Source of the DNA: Nocardiopsis alborubida
GTDB lineage: Bacteria; Actinomycetota; Actinomycetes; Streptosporangiales; Streptosporangiaceae
Length of the DNA stretch: 62,379 nucleotides
NCBI RefSeq assembly: GCF_012396365.1
Contig: NZ_JAAXPG010000039.1
Coordinates: 1 to 62,379 of the forward strand
Direction of reading: 5' to 3'
Shown: one piece after another, positions 25,871 to 35,185 of the stretch
Layout: every line of letters begins with the position of its first letter
Numbering within the stretch: position 1 is the stretch's first letter
Position numbers and translations under genes: made by a program
Notes under the pieces: model-generated
Seen by the model: the letters and a program-made list of their open reading frames with translations, nothing else
Told to the model about the DNA's origin: nothing
Database searches by the model: none

Positions 25871-26064
25871 GGGGAGTGTCGCGGGACGGACGTGCCGCAC
25901 CGCTGCCGGACTCCGACACCCCGTTGTCGTAACCGAATGGCACCGTAAGGGAACGCGCGGCGAAACAACCCCGTCGAAGGGAGAACCGTGGGAGGCGGTG
26001 GACCCATCAGAGGCGGGTGTAGGAGGCGGACGGTGGAGAGCGATGTGAGGAGGGAGGCGCAACG

Positions 26065-27441
26065 GTGAGCATCTCTGAGAAGCCGATCGCGCCGGCCGGG
26101 CGTCCCGAGGACGAACGTCCGCGCTGGCCGATCCTCCAGCAGCCCCGCGGACTGACCGTCTACATGGCGCTGCTCGTGGCCGCGACGCTGTTCCTGTTCG
26201 GAGGGGCGGTGGCGCTGACCGCACCCGCGGTCATGGACCTGGTCACCCTGGTCGCGCTGCTGGTGGGTGCCGTGCTCTGCGTCGAGGCGAGCCGCCGCCT
26301 CGGCACGCCGGCCGGGATCAACCGGGACTTCCTGGGGGCCTGGTGGTTTCCGGCGGTCCTCCTCCTGCCGCCCCTGTACACGCTGATCCTCCCGGTGCCG
26401 GTCTTCCTGGTGCTCCAGTACCGCACGCGCCGGGCCCTGCTCCACCGGCGGGTGTTCAACGCCGCCTCCATCGCCCTCTCCGGGTTCCTGGCCTCGGTGG
26501 CCTGGCACTCCATCTGGGGCGGCGGCCTCGTCGACGGGCTCGGCGGCACCCCCGACGCGCACGAGCACCTGATCACGGGTCCCGGTGTGCTCGTCGCGGT
26601 GCTGTGCTGCGCGGGCTTCACCGTCCTCAACAACCTGCTCGTCGCGGTGGCCGCGCGGATCAGCAACGGCCCCGGGCACGCCCTTCGGCCCATGTGGGAC
26701 CGCGAGGCCCTCATCGTGGACACCGTCGAGTTATGTGTCGGCGTCACCGTCGCCATCCTCGCTCACCTGTCGCTGTTCCTGCTGGTCATCGCGGTTCCCC
26801 CGGTACTGCTGCTCCAGCGCAGTCTGATGTACCAGCAGCTCCAGATGGCCGCGCGGACCGACCCCAAGACCGGTCTGCTCAACGCCCCCACCTGGGAGCA
26901 GGAGGCGTCGGTGGAGATCGCCAGGGCCCGCTCCTCACGGGGCAGGGCTGCGGTGCTGATCATCGACATCGACCACTTCAAGAGGGTCAACGACAACCAC
27001 GGGCACCTGTTCGGCGACCAGGTGCTGCTCGGCGTGGCCACCACCATCGCCCAGCAGCTGCGCCAGTCCGACCTGCTCGGCAGGTTCGGCGGTGAGGAGT
27101 TCGTGGTTCTGCTGCCCGGCTCCGACACGGCCGAGGCCTGGCGGGCGGCCGAGCGTCTGCGCTCCCAGGTGGGGCGCATGGAGATCGCGGTGGACGACGT
27201 GCCGGTGTCCATCACCATCTCGATCGGCGCGGCCGTCACCGGCGACCACGGCAACGACCTGGTGGAACTGCTCACCGCGGCCGACCTCGCGCTCTACCGG
27301 GCCAAGGAGACCGGCCGCAACCGTGTGTGCCTGCCCGCCGGGCGCCCCGGGGACGGCGGCAAGATCCCGGGACCGCGGGGAGGGGAGATTCCTGGTCACA
27401 CGGGCTCCACAGACCCCACCGAGCACACCGAACTTCCCTGA
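26065..27441 (+). CDS. Membrane-bound diguanylate cyclase (GGDEF)
   Basis: 458 residues. The first 255 contain about six membrane segments (VYMALLVAATLFLFGGAVAL, LVTLVALLVGAVLCV, WFPAVLLLPPLYTLI and others) forming an uncharacterised sensor. The GGDEF domain (about 262-430) has DIDHFKRVNDNHGHLFGDQVL, the intact signature GGEEF at 342-346 and SISIGAAV, so c-di-GMP synthesis is predicted. No EAL domain is present. A Pro/Gly/Thr-rich tail follows. In actinomycetes c-di-GMP controls development through BldD; a link here is inference. GGAGGGAGG lies upstream of GTG 26065. Confidence 0.93.
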   Translation: MSISEKPIAPAGRPEDERPRWPILQQPRGLTVYMALLVAATLFLFGGAVALTAPAVMDLVTLVALLVGAVLCVEASRRLGTPAGINRDFLGAWWFPAVLLLPPLYTLILPVPVFLVLQYRTRRALLHRRVFNAASIALSGFLASVAWHSIWGGGLVDGLGGTPDAHEHLITGPGVLVAVLCCAGFTVLNNLLVAVAARISNGPGHALRPMWDREALIVDTVELCVGVTVAILAHLSLFLLVIAVPPVLLLQRSLMYQQLQMAARTDPKTGLLNAPTWEQEASVEIARARSSRGRAAVLIIDIDHFKRVNDNHGHLFGDQVLLGVATTIAQQLRQSDLLGRFGGEEFVVLLPGSDTAEAWRAAERLRSQVGRMEIAVDDVPVSITISIGAAVTGDHGNDLVELLTAADLALYRAKETGRNRVCLPAGRPGDGGKIPGPRGGEIPGHTGSTDPTEHTELP

Positions 27442-27525
27442 CCTGCGTCTTTGTGGTCTCTCGGAGTTGTCCACAGCGCGAAGAAGACGTTGCGCCCGAA
27501 CCGCCGGGTCACGCACCGTGAAGAT

Positions 27526-28749
27526 ATGCACTCTGACCAGCCACACGACTCCCTCGGCCCCTCCGACCCCCGGCGCCCCCTCGACTCCGCGCGAGCCCCC
27601 GAGCGTTCCGCCCCGTCCGACCGTCCCACCGCGTCCGGGCACTCCCCGGACGACGGCGTCCCCGTCCCCTCCCCCCGGAGCCCCGGGGGGAGGAGGCCGT
27701 CCGGCCCCGCCGGGTCGGGCGCCGCCCTCACCCTCACCAACCCGACCGACATCATCGCGACCCTGCCCTACCTGGTGGGGACGCCGCCCGACCCGGGGAT
27801 CGTGGTCCTCGCCGTACGCGACAAGGGCGTGCACTCGGCGTTCTGCGGCGACCTGGACCGCCTGGCCGCCGCCGGCGACCCGCTGGAGCGCGCGGCCGTC
27901 CCCGTCGACATGGCCGTCGCGGAGGGCTGCACCGCCCTGGTGGTCGTGGCCTACGGACCGCCCGAACGGGTCACGCCCTACGTCGACAGGATCCTGTCCG
28001 CGGCCCGGAGGCGGAGCCTGGCCGTCGTCGACGCCCTGCGGGTCACCGGCGGCCGGTACTGGTCCTACACCTGCGCCAGGACCGACTGCTGTCCGGTCGA
28101 GGGGACCGTGGTCAACGTGGACAGCTCCACCGTCCCGGCCAGCGCGGTCCTGCGCGGGATCGTCCCGGTTCAGCCGCTCTCCGCGGTCACGGCCGAGGCC
28201 GAGCGGGTGCGGGATTTCCTGCGGCCCGTGCACGGCCCCGAACGAGCCGCGATGGACGCCGTCGCCGAGGAGGTGCAGGCGCGCGCCCGGCGGCTCCTGG
28301 AACAGGGGATGCGGGGCGCCCTCACCGACCGCGGCCTGAGCGCCGTGCTCTCGGCGGTGCGGGCCGAACGGGCGGGCAGGGGCGTCACCGGCAGGGAGGA
28401 ACTGGCCTGGTTGGGGGTCTACCTCGGTGAGATCCGGGTGCGCGACGAGGCGTGGGCGCGCATCACGGCCGAGGCGGCTCCCGCGCACCAGGAGCTGTGG
28501 GCCCGGGTCACCCGCCACCTGCCCCGGCACCAGCGCGCGGCACCCGCCTCGCTGCTGGCGGTCGCGGCCTGGCAGCGCGGGGACGAGCCCCTGGCCGCCG
28601 CGGCGCTGGACGTGGCCCTGGCCGCCGATCCCGGCTACTCCATGGCGGTGCTGATGAGCCGGGCCCTGGCCTGGGGGCTGCCCGTGGAGCGCTGGCGCGA
28701 GTTCACGCCCCGCTGGCTGCGCGCGAGGAGCCAGCGGCCGCAGGAGTGA
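27526..28749 (+). CDS. DUF4192 domain protein
   Basis: 407 residues. After a Pro/Ser-rich N-terminus (about 1-65) comes the DUF4192 core: LTLTNPTDIIATLPYLVGTPPDPGIVVLAVRDKGVHSAFCGDL, then VVAYGPPERV, DALRVTGGRYWSYTC and the C-terminal helices HQRAAPASLLAVAAWQRGDEPLAAAALDVALAADP. The family is widespread in actinobacteria and has no known function. ATG 27526 lacks a Shine-Dalgarno; CACCGT six bases upstream hints at a leaderless start. The frame is open back to 27451. Confidence 0.9.
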   Translation: MHSDQPHDSLGPSDPRRPLDSARAPERSAPSDRPTASGHSPDDGVPVPSPRSPGGRRPSGPAGSGAALTLTNPTDIIATLPYLVGTPPDPGIVVLAVRDKGVHSAFCGDLDRLAAAGDPLERAAVPVDMAVAEGCTALVVVAYGPPERVTPYVDRILSAARRRSLAVVDALRVTGGRYWSYTCARTDCCPVEGTVVNVDSSTVPASAVLRGIVPVQPLSAVTAEAERVRDFLRPVHGPERAAMDAVAEEVQARARRLLEQGMRGALTDRGLSAVLSAVRAERAGRGVTGREELAWLGVYLGEIRVRDEAWARITAEAAPAHQELWARVTRHLPRHQRAAPASLLAVAAWQRGDEPLAAAALDVALAADPGYSMAVLMSRALAWGLPVERWREFTPRWLRARSQRPQE

Positions 28750-28777
28750 GGGGAGAGGGTCTTCGCGGAACGCGGTC

Positions 28778-28817
28778 GGGTCCGCCGGGCGGTCACCGCC
28801 CCGTTCCGGCGGGACCC
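28778..28817 (+). terminator. Hairpin between DUF4192 gene and ettA
   Basis: 11-12 bp stem with one bulged base (GGGTCCGCCGG with CCGGCGGGACCC), 29 bases after the DUF4192 stop codon. Confidence 0.5.
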
Positions 28818-28889
28818 CCGCGCGGAACCGGCTCCCGCGGGCCCGGGCCATGGCGGGGGCACGGGTCGCGACACCCTAGGCTTGGACTC

Positions 28890-30554
<1,665 letters not shown>

Positions 30555-30592
30555 CGGACCGGGGCCGAGCGCCCCGTACGAAGCGGCGCCCC

Positions 30593-30629
30593 GGGCCCGC
30601 GGCCGGATCCCCGATCCGGCCGCGGGCCC
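30593..30629 (+). terminator. Terminator after ettA
   Basis: Perfect 17-bp stem with a 3-base loop, 39 bases after the ettA stop. No T tract. Confidence 0.75.
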
Positions 30630-30691
30630 TCGCGCGCTCCGCCCCGGCGGACGACTCGTCCGGGCCGGGGCGTTCGCATACCCTGGTGGCG

Positions 30692-31213
30692 ATGACTTCC
30701 GCGCGCGATTCCCAGCAGAGCGCGGGCGACGAGCCCGTGCAGATGACGTTCTACGAGGCCGTGGGCGGTGAGGAGACCTTCACCCGCCTGGTCCGCCGCT
30801 TCTACGAGGAAGTGGCGGACGACCCCGTGCTGCGGCCCATGTACCCCGAGGAGGACCTCGGCCCCGCCGAGGAGCGCCTGCGCCTGTTCCTCATCCAGTA
30901 CTGGGGCGGCCCCCGCACCTACAACGAGCAGCGGGGCCACCCCCGGCTGCGCATGCGGCACGTGCCGTTCCGCATCGGCGCCGCCGAGCGCGACCTGTGG
31001 CTCAGGCACATGCGCGTCGCCGTGGACTCCCTGGACCTGCACGAGGTCCTGGAGCGCCAGCTCTGGGAGTACATGGTCATGGCCGCGCACAGCATGGTGA
31101 ACGTGCCCGAGGAGACCACCGCCCCCGAGGTGGCCAACCCGACCCGGGTATCGGTGTCCGCCAAGGGCGACGACGGGGACGACGGCGAGGCCGTCACCAT
31201 CTCCCTCAAGTGA
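30692..31213 (+). CDS. glbO: Group II truncated haemoglobin (GlbO)
   Basis: 173 residues. The globin core runs from MTFYEAVGGEETFTRLVRRFYEEVADDPVLRPMYPEEDLGPAEERLRLFLIQYWGG, with WGG and Tyr residues of the group II pocket, to LRMRHVPFRIGAAERDLWLRHM, containing the proximal histidine region. It binds oxygen or NO at haem and may aid respiration or NO detoxification. A polar acidic tail of about 35 residues is extra. ATG 30692 lies seven bases behind TACCCT, a leaderless pattern. Synteny with ettA matches M. tuberculosis glbO. Confidence 0.94.
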   Translation: MTSARDSQQSAGDEPVQMTFYEAVGGEETFTRLVRRFYEEVADDPVLRPMYPEEDLGPAEERLRLFLIQYWGGPRTYNEQRGHPRLRMRHVPFRIGAAERDLWLRHMRVAVDSLDLHEVLERQLWEYMVMAAHSMVNVPEETTAPEVANPTRVSVSAKGDDGDDGEAVTISLK

Positions 31214-31239
31214 CACCGGCCCGGAGTGACACGGCCGCC

Positions 31240-31260
31240 GGGACCGGGCCGCCCGGTCCC
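31240..31260. terminator. Bidirectional hairpin
   Basis: Perfect 9-bp stem GGGACCGGG/CCCGGTCCC between the convergent globin and thioesterase genes. Confidence 0.6.
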
Positions 31261-31268
31261 CGCGGCGC

Positions 31269-31712
31269 TCAGGCGTAGTCGGCGAGGAAGGCGCGCTCGA
31301 CCTCGTTGAGCCGCCGGGCGCGCTGCGTGGGCACGTCGAAGCCGACCAGCACCGTCCTGGCCCGCAGGTACACCGTGGCCTCGTCCCGGATCTCGTAGGC
31401 CAGCGTGAAGCTGGCGTTGCGCACCTCGGTCACCCACAGCTCCACGCGCACCGGCTCCGACCGGGGCAGCAGCGGAGCCACGTAGTCCGCCTCCTGGCGG
31501 GCCACCACCATGGCGCCGAAGACCTCGTCGCCCTCGACGGCGCCGCCGTAGCGCAGGAAGGACACCCGGGCGTCCTCCAGGTAGGTCAGCATCCGCACGT
31601 TGTTGACGTGGTGCTGCGGGTCGAGGTCGGCGTAGCGGACCTGCGCGAGGTGCACGTGCCTCCGGGGCTCGGCCGCCCCGGTGTCGGCGGCTCCGGTCTC
31701 GGTCTGTGTCAC
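31269..31712 (-). CDS. Hotdog-fold acyl-CoA thioesterase (4HBT, YbgC/FadM type)
   Basis: 147 residues. VRYADLDPQHHVNNVRMLTYLEDARVSFL is the family motif with the catalytic aspartate followed by HVNN. The rest forms a single hotdog fold (DYVAPLLPRSEPVRVELWVTEVRNASFTLAYEIRD). It hydrolyses acyl-CoA thioesters; the chain length is unknown. The same order ettA-thioesterase-glbO region is seen, from memory, in M. tuberculosis (Rv2475c). GTG 31712 is the start. Confidence 0.93.
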   Translation of the reverse strand: MTQTETGAADTGAAEPRRHVHLAQVRYADLDPQHHVNNVRMLTYLEDARVSFLRYGGAVEGDEVFGAMVVARQEADYVAPLLPRSEPVRVELWVTEVRNASFTLAYEIRDEATVYLRARTVLVGFDVPTQRARRLNEVERAFLADYA

Positions 31713-31848
31713 GTCCGGGTCCTCTCGCGCTGTTCTCCTGGGGGAGCGGGTCCCTCGATTGTCTCAACGCTCCCCGGGGGAACGGGCGCTCCCCGGTGTC
31801 CGATCCCTGTGTTGTTGCTCTCGCGGGGCGGACACCGGGGAGGGGACC

Positions 31849-33942
31849 TCAGTCCACGGAGAGCCCCAGGTGGTGGGCGAGGAAGGCCAGCTGCTCGGAG
31901 TTGAGCGCCACGCTGCGGCTCACCGACCGCGAGCTGTGGCCCACCTCCGACTCCCGGCGCAGCAGGATCGGTCGCTCCTCGGGCGCTGCCGCCGTGGCGT
32001 GCTGCATCAGCGCGCACAGCTTGCGCGCGTGCAGCGGGTCCACGCGGGTGTCGTTGTCGAACACGGTGAACAGCGTCGCCGGGTAGCGGGTGCCCTCGCG
32101 CACGTTGTGGTAGGGCGAGTAGCCCAGCAGCCACCCCAGCTGCTCGGGGTCGTCGGCGGTGCCGTACTCGACGTTCCACAGCTGGCCCAGACCGAACCGC
32201 TCGTAGCGGACCATGTCCAGCAGCGGGGCCGAGCAGACCGCGGCGGTGAACAGGTCCGGCCGCTGGGTGACCATGGCCCCCACCAGCAGCCCGCCGTTGC
32301 TGCCGCCCATGACGGCCAGGTGTTCGGGGTCGGTCACCCCGGTCGCCACCAGGTGCTCGGCCGCCGCCGCGCAGTCGTCGAAGACGTTCTGCTTGTCGGC
32401 GAACATGCCCGCCCGGTGCCACTCCTCCCCCTCCTCCAGGCCGCCGCGCAGGTTGGCGACGGCGTACACGCCTCCCGCGCGCACCCAGGCCAGGGCCACC
32501 GCCGAGTAGGCGGGCGTGAGGGAGATGCGAAAGCCCCCGTAGCCGTACAGGATGGTCGGCCGCGGCCCCTCGGCGGGCGCCTGGGGCGAGACCACCAGCA
32601 TGCGCACGGCCGTGCCGTCCCGGGAGGTGTAGGTGACCTGCTCCACCCGCACGTCGGGCAGGTCGATGTCACCGGGGGCCTCGGCCCACAGCGACACCTC
32701 GCCCGAGAGCGCGTCGTAGCGGTACACCGACGAGGGGTGGGTGCTGTCGGTGTAGCCGAACCACGCCTCGTGCCCGCCCTCGGGGCGTTCGACGAGTCCG
32801 GCCACCGTGCCCAGACCGGGCATGCCCAAACCGCCCAGGAGTTCGCCGGTGGCCAGGTCGTGCCGGGTGATCTCGCTGACGGCGTGGCGGCTGCGCAGGA
32901 CCAGCAGTTCGGGCCGCTCCATCCCGGGGCCGTCCAGGACCGCGTACCCCTCCAGCACCGCCTCGGGGTCCTCCGGGACCAGGGTGGTCCAGTTCCCGTA
33001 GCCGGGGTCGGCGGGATCGGCCACGCACAGGCGTCCGCGCGGGGCGTCCCGGTCGGTGAACAGGTACAGGCGCCCGTCCCGGCCCACGTGCGGGTACAGG
33101 GAGGCGTCCACGCCCTCCTGGAAGGGGACCAGGCGCGGCGCGTCCAGGTTCCCGTCGGACAGGTCGGCGATCCACGCGTCGGTGGCCGCCGAGGTGCCGC
33201 GGTTGGCGAGCAGCACCAGCCAGCGGCCGTCCCGGCTCACGACCGGGGTGAAGTACTCGGTCTTGTCGCGGCCCTCGCCGAAGACCAGGGCGTCCTGGTC
33301 GGCGGGGGTGCCCAGTCGGTGCAGGTAGACGCGGCGGTGGTAGCTCTCCTCGCCCTCGGGCACCTGTTCCCGGGGGAGCCGGCGTACGTAGTAGAAGGCG
33401 GAGGAGTCGGGCAGCCACGCGATCGGGCTGTACCGGGCCCGCTCGACGGGCCCGTCCACCAGGTCGCCGCTGGCCACGTCCACGACGCGCAGCACCGACT
33501 CCTCGTCGCCGCCCTCGGAGAGCTGGTAGGCCAGGAGCGCGCCGGAGTGGTCGGGCTTCCAGGCGTCCAGTGTGGTCAGGCCCTGGGGGTCGAGCGCCCC
33601 GGGGTCCACCAGCACGCGCTCGGGGCCGTCGCCGTCCTGGACGTAGAGCACGCCGTGCTCCTGCTCGGCGGTGCGCCGGACGAAGAAGCGGCGGTCGCCC
33701 CGCCACACGGGCACTCCTACGCTTCCGGCGCCCAGCAGGGACCGCACCTGGTCGGCGAACCAGTTCCGTGTGGTGAACCGCGATGAGACCTCGGTGTACA
33801 GGGCGTCCTCCGCGGTAGCCCATTCCTTGGTCTGCGCCGAATCGCCCTCCTCCAGCCAACGGTAGGGGTCATCGACCGTGTGGCCGTGCAGGTTCTCGAT
33901 GATGTCCAGCCGTGCGGCCGGGGGGTAGCGGAGTTCACGCAT
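31849..33942 (-). CDS. Prolyl oligopeptidase family serine peptidase (S9A)
   Basis: 697 residues, the length of prolyl oligopeptidase. N-terminal YPPAARLDIIENLHGHTVDDPYRWLEE is typical, followed by the seven-bladed propeller region and the alpha/beta hydrolase domain with YGYGGFRISLTPAY and the nucleophile S548 in MGGSNGGLLVGA. The acid/His region reads FDNDTRVDPLHARK and ESEVGHSSRS, so the His is present though the GHG of classical members is altered. It is cytoplasmic (no signal) and should cut short peptides after proline. ATG 33942 is seven bases from TAGGGT on the minus strand, a leaderless pattern; the frame is open to 35019. Confidence 0.93.
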   Translation of the reverse strand: MRELRYPPAARLDIIENLHGHTVDDPYRWLEEGDSAQTKEWATAEDALYTEVSSRFTTRNWFADQVRSLLGAGSVGVPVWRGDRRFFVRRTAEQEHGVLYVQDGDGPERVLVDPGALDPQGLTTLDAWKPDHSGALLAYQLSEGGDEESVLRVVDVASGDLVDGPVERARYSPIAWLPDSSAFYYVRRLPREQVPEGEESYHRRVYLHRLGTPADQDALVFGEGRDKTEYFTPVVSRDGRWLVLLANRGTSAATDAWIADLSDGNLDAPRLVPFQEGVDASLYPHVGRDGRLYLFTDRDAPRGRLCVADPADPGYGNWTTLVPEDPEAVLEGYAVLDGPGMERPELLVLRSRHAVSEITRHDLATGELLGGLGMPGLGTVAGLVERPEGGHEAWFGYTDSTHPSSVYRYDALSGEVSLWAEAPGDIDLPDVRVEQVTYTSRDGTAVRMLVVSPQAPAEGPRPTILYGYGGFRISLTPAYSAVALAWVRAGGVYAVANLRGGLEEGEEWHRAGMFADKQNVFDDCAAAAEHLVATGVTDPEHLAVMGGSNGGLLVGAMVTQRPDLFTAAVCSAPLLDMVRYERFGLGQLWNVEYGTADDPEQLGWLLGYSPYHNVREGTRYPATLFTVFDNDTRVDPLHARKLCALMQHATAAAPEERPILLRRESEVGHSSRSVSRSVALNSEQLAFLAHHLGLSVD

Positions 33943-34269
33943 ACTTCGCACCCTATCCACCGCCATCCACCCGGGTGTGCCCGGCGCGGCGCCAGTGTGA
34001 AACGGAGCGCCGTCAGCGCACAATGGAGCCGGGAAAAGGGAGAACACGCGGTTTCTGGGCGGCCCAGCGCAAATTGGGGTGGCGCCGGAGCGGTCCGACC
34101 ACGCAAACTGAATGCGGGACGCAACTCGGCGGGACCACCGGGAGGTCCGTGTGGCAAGGCGTACGGAACCATCGATCCTCGGATCGGTGCACAGGGAGGT
34201 CTCCTGGCTGGCCGATCGGCTGGCCGGGGAGGAGACACGGCCGTCACAGACGACGGCTGGGGCGACGCG
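33943..34269. other. Divergent intergenic region
   Basis: 327 bases between the peptidase gene (minus) and the HNH gene (plus). The -10 of the peptidase gene (minus TAGGGT, 33950-33955) is at its left edge. A short dyad lies around 34171-34185. No gene or clear plus-strand promoter was recognised. Confidence 0.5.
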
Positions 34270-34821
34270 ATGAGCGCCCGAAGCAGCCGGGAGGGTGGCA
34301 CAGGGACCGCCCGCCGCCACGTGCTGCTGCTCAACGCCAGCTTCGAACCACTGACGACACTGCCCCTGCGCAGGGCGATCCTGCTCGTCCTGAGAGAGAA
34401 GGCGGAGGTCGTCCACCAGGACGACGCGGGCGCGATACTGCACTCGGCGACACGTGCCTACGACGTGCCGTCGGTCATCCGGCTCCGACGCTACATCAGC
34501 GTCCCCTACAGCCGCAGAGTGCCCCTCACCAGGGTGGCCCTCATGCGGCGCGACAGGCACACCTGCGGCTACTGCGGGAAGAAGGCCGAGACCATCGACC
34601 ACGTCATCCCACGCAGCCGCGGCGGCGCGCACGTGTGGGAGAACGTGGTCGCCGCGTGCAAGCCGTGCAACCACCGCAAGGCCGACAAGTTCCTGGACGA
34701 ACTCGGTTGGGAGCTGCACGTGACCCCCAAGGTGCCCAAGGGGCCCCACTGGCGCCTGATCAACGGTGACCTCCACGGCGACCCCCAGTGGGAGCCGTAC
34801 ATGGCCCACCTGGCTGCCTGA
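34270..34821 (+). CDS. HNH endonuclease family protein
   Basis: 183 residues. RRHVLLLNASFEPLTTLPLRRAILLVLREKAEVV and LRRYISVPYSRRVPLTRVALMRRDRHTCGYCGKK lead into the HNH core: CGYC, TIDHVIPRSRGGAHVWENVVAACKPCNHRKADK. The two CxxC pairs bind zinc and the His/Asn/His residues form the metal site. This type is conserved next to glbO/pepN in actinobacteria (compare Rv2469c, from memory); a housekeeping DNA role is likely but unproven. ATG 34270 has only a weak ribosome binding site. A better GGGGAGGAG lies upstream at about 34226-34234, but no start codon in this frame follows it. Confidence 0.93.
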   Translation: MSARSSREGGTGTARRHVLLLNASFEPLTTLPLRRAILLVLREKAEVVHQDDAGAILHSATRAYDVPSVIRLRRYISVPYSRRVPLTRVALMRRDRHTCGYCGKKAETIDHVIPRSRGGAHVWENVVAACKPCNHRKADKFLDELGWELHVTPKVPKGPHWRLINGDLHGDPQWEPYMAHLAA

Positions 34822-34917
34822 TCCGGCGGAGCCGGGACCTCGCGTCCCACCCGGCGCCGCCGCCGACCCCGACCGCCCTCCGGCACACCCGCCGGGGGGC
34901 GGTCGTATCCTGACCGC

Positions 34918-35121
34918 ATGCCCAGATACGACTTCCGCTGCCGCGAGTGCGGCGACACCTTCGAGCTCTCCCGTCCGATGGCGCGGGCCGGTGACCCGGC
35001 GACCTGTCCCCAGGGGCACGGCGACACGGTCCGGTTGCTGTCCACCGTGGCGGTGGGCGGACGCGCGTCCGCCCCCGCGCCCTCCGGTGGAGGGTGCTGC
35101 GGGGGCGGCTGCTGCTCCTGA
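34918..35121 (+). CDS. FmdB family zinc-ribbon protein
   Basis: 67 residues: MPRYDFRCRECGDTFELSRPMA has the first CxxC knuckle, and CPQGHG the second half, with His in place of the usual last Cys. The tail is Gly/Cys-rich (GGGCCGGGCC), possibly another metal ligand set. Family members are small putative regulators of unknown function. ATG 34918 is six bases behind TATCCT (34906-34911), a leaderless pattern. Confidence 0.9.
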   Translation: MPRYDFRCRECGDTFELSRPMARAGDPATCPQGHGDTVRLLSTVAVGGRASAPAPSGGGCCGGGCCS

Positions 35122-35123
35122 GG

Positions 35124-35150
35124 GACGGGGGCGGTTTCGCCGCCCCCGTC
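35124..35150. terminator. Hairpin between convergent genes
   Basis: Perfect 11-bp stem GACGGGGGCGG/CCGCCCCCGTC with loop TTTCG right after the FmdB gene, convergent with ilvD. Confidence 0.7.
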
Positions 35151-35155
35151 TCTCG

Positions 35156-35185
35156 GCCTGCTACTTCTTTGCCTGCTACTTCTCC
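35156..35185. repeat. 15-bp tandem repeat duplicating the ilvD stop region
   Basis: Two copies of GCCTGCTACTTCTTT/GCCTGCTACTTCTCC. On the minus strand this repeats the end of ilvD (GAAGTAGGC), giving a second in-frame TAG five codons after the first. It looks like a slippage duplication. Confidence 0.8.

Larger units (their letters stand above)
25503..26064. other. Intergenic region with terminator, tiny ORF and AT-rich promoter region
   Basis: 562 bases between the GTPase pair and the diguanylate cyclase gene. It holds the hairpin at 25561-25593, a nine-codon minus-strand ORF, an AT-rich stretch at 25830-25875 with a plus-strand promoter candidate, and otherwise ordinary sequence. No longer gene is supported. 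Confidence 0.6.

Noticed and set aside
31849..35019. Prolyl oligopeptidase as a 1056-residue protein
   Set aside because: The extra N-terminal frame runs antisense through the HNH and FmdB genes. The family start at 33942 has a leaderless promoter pattern.
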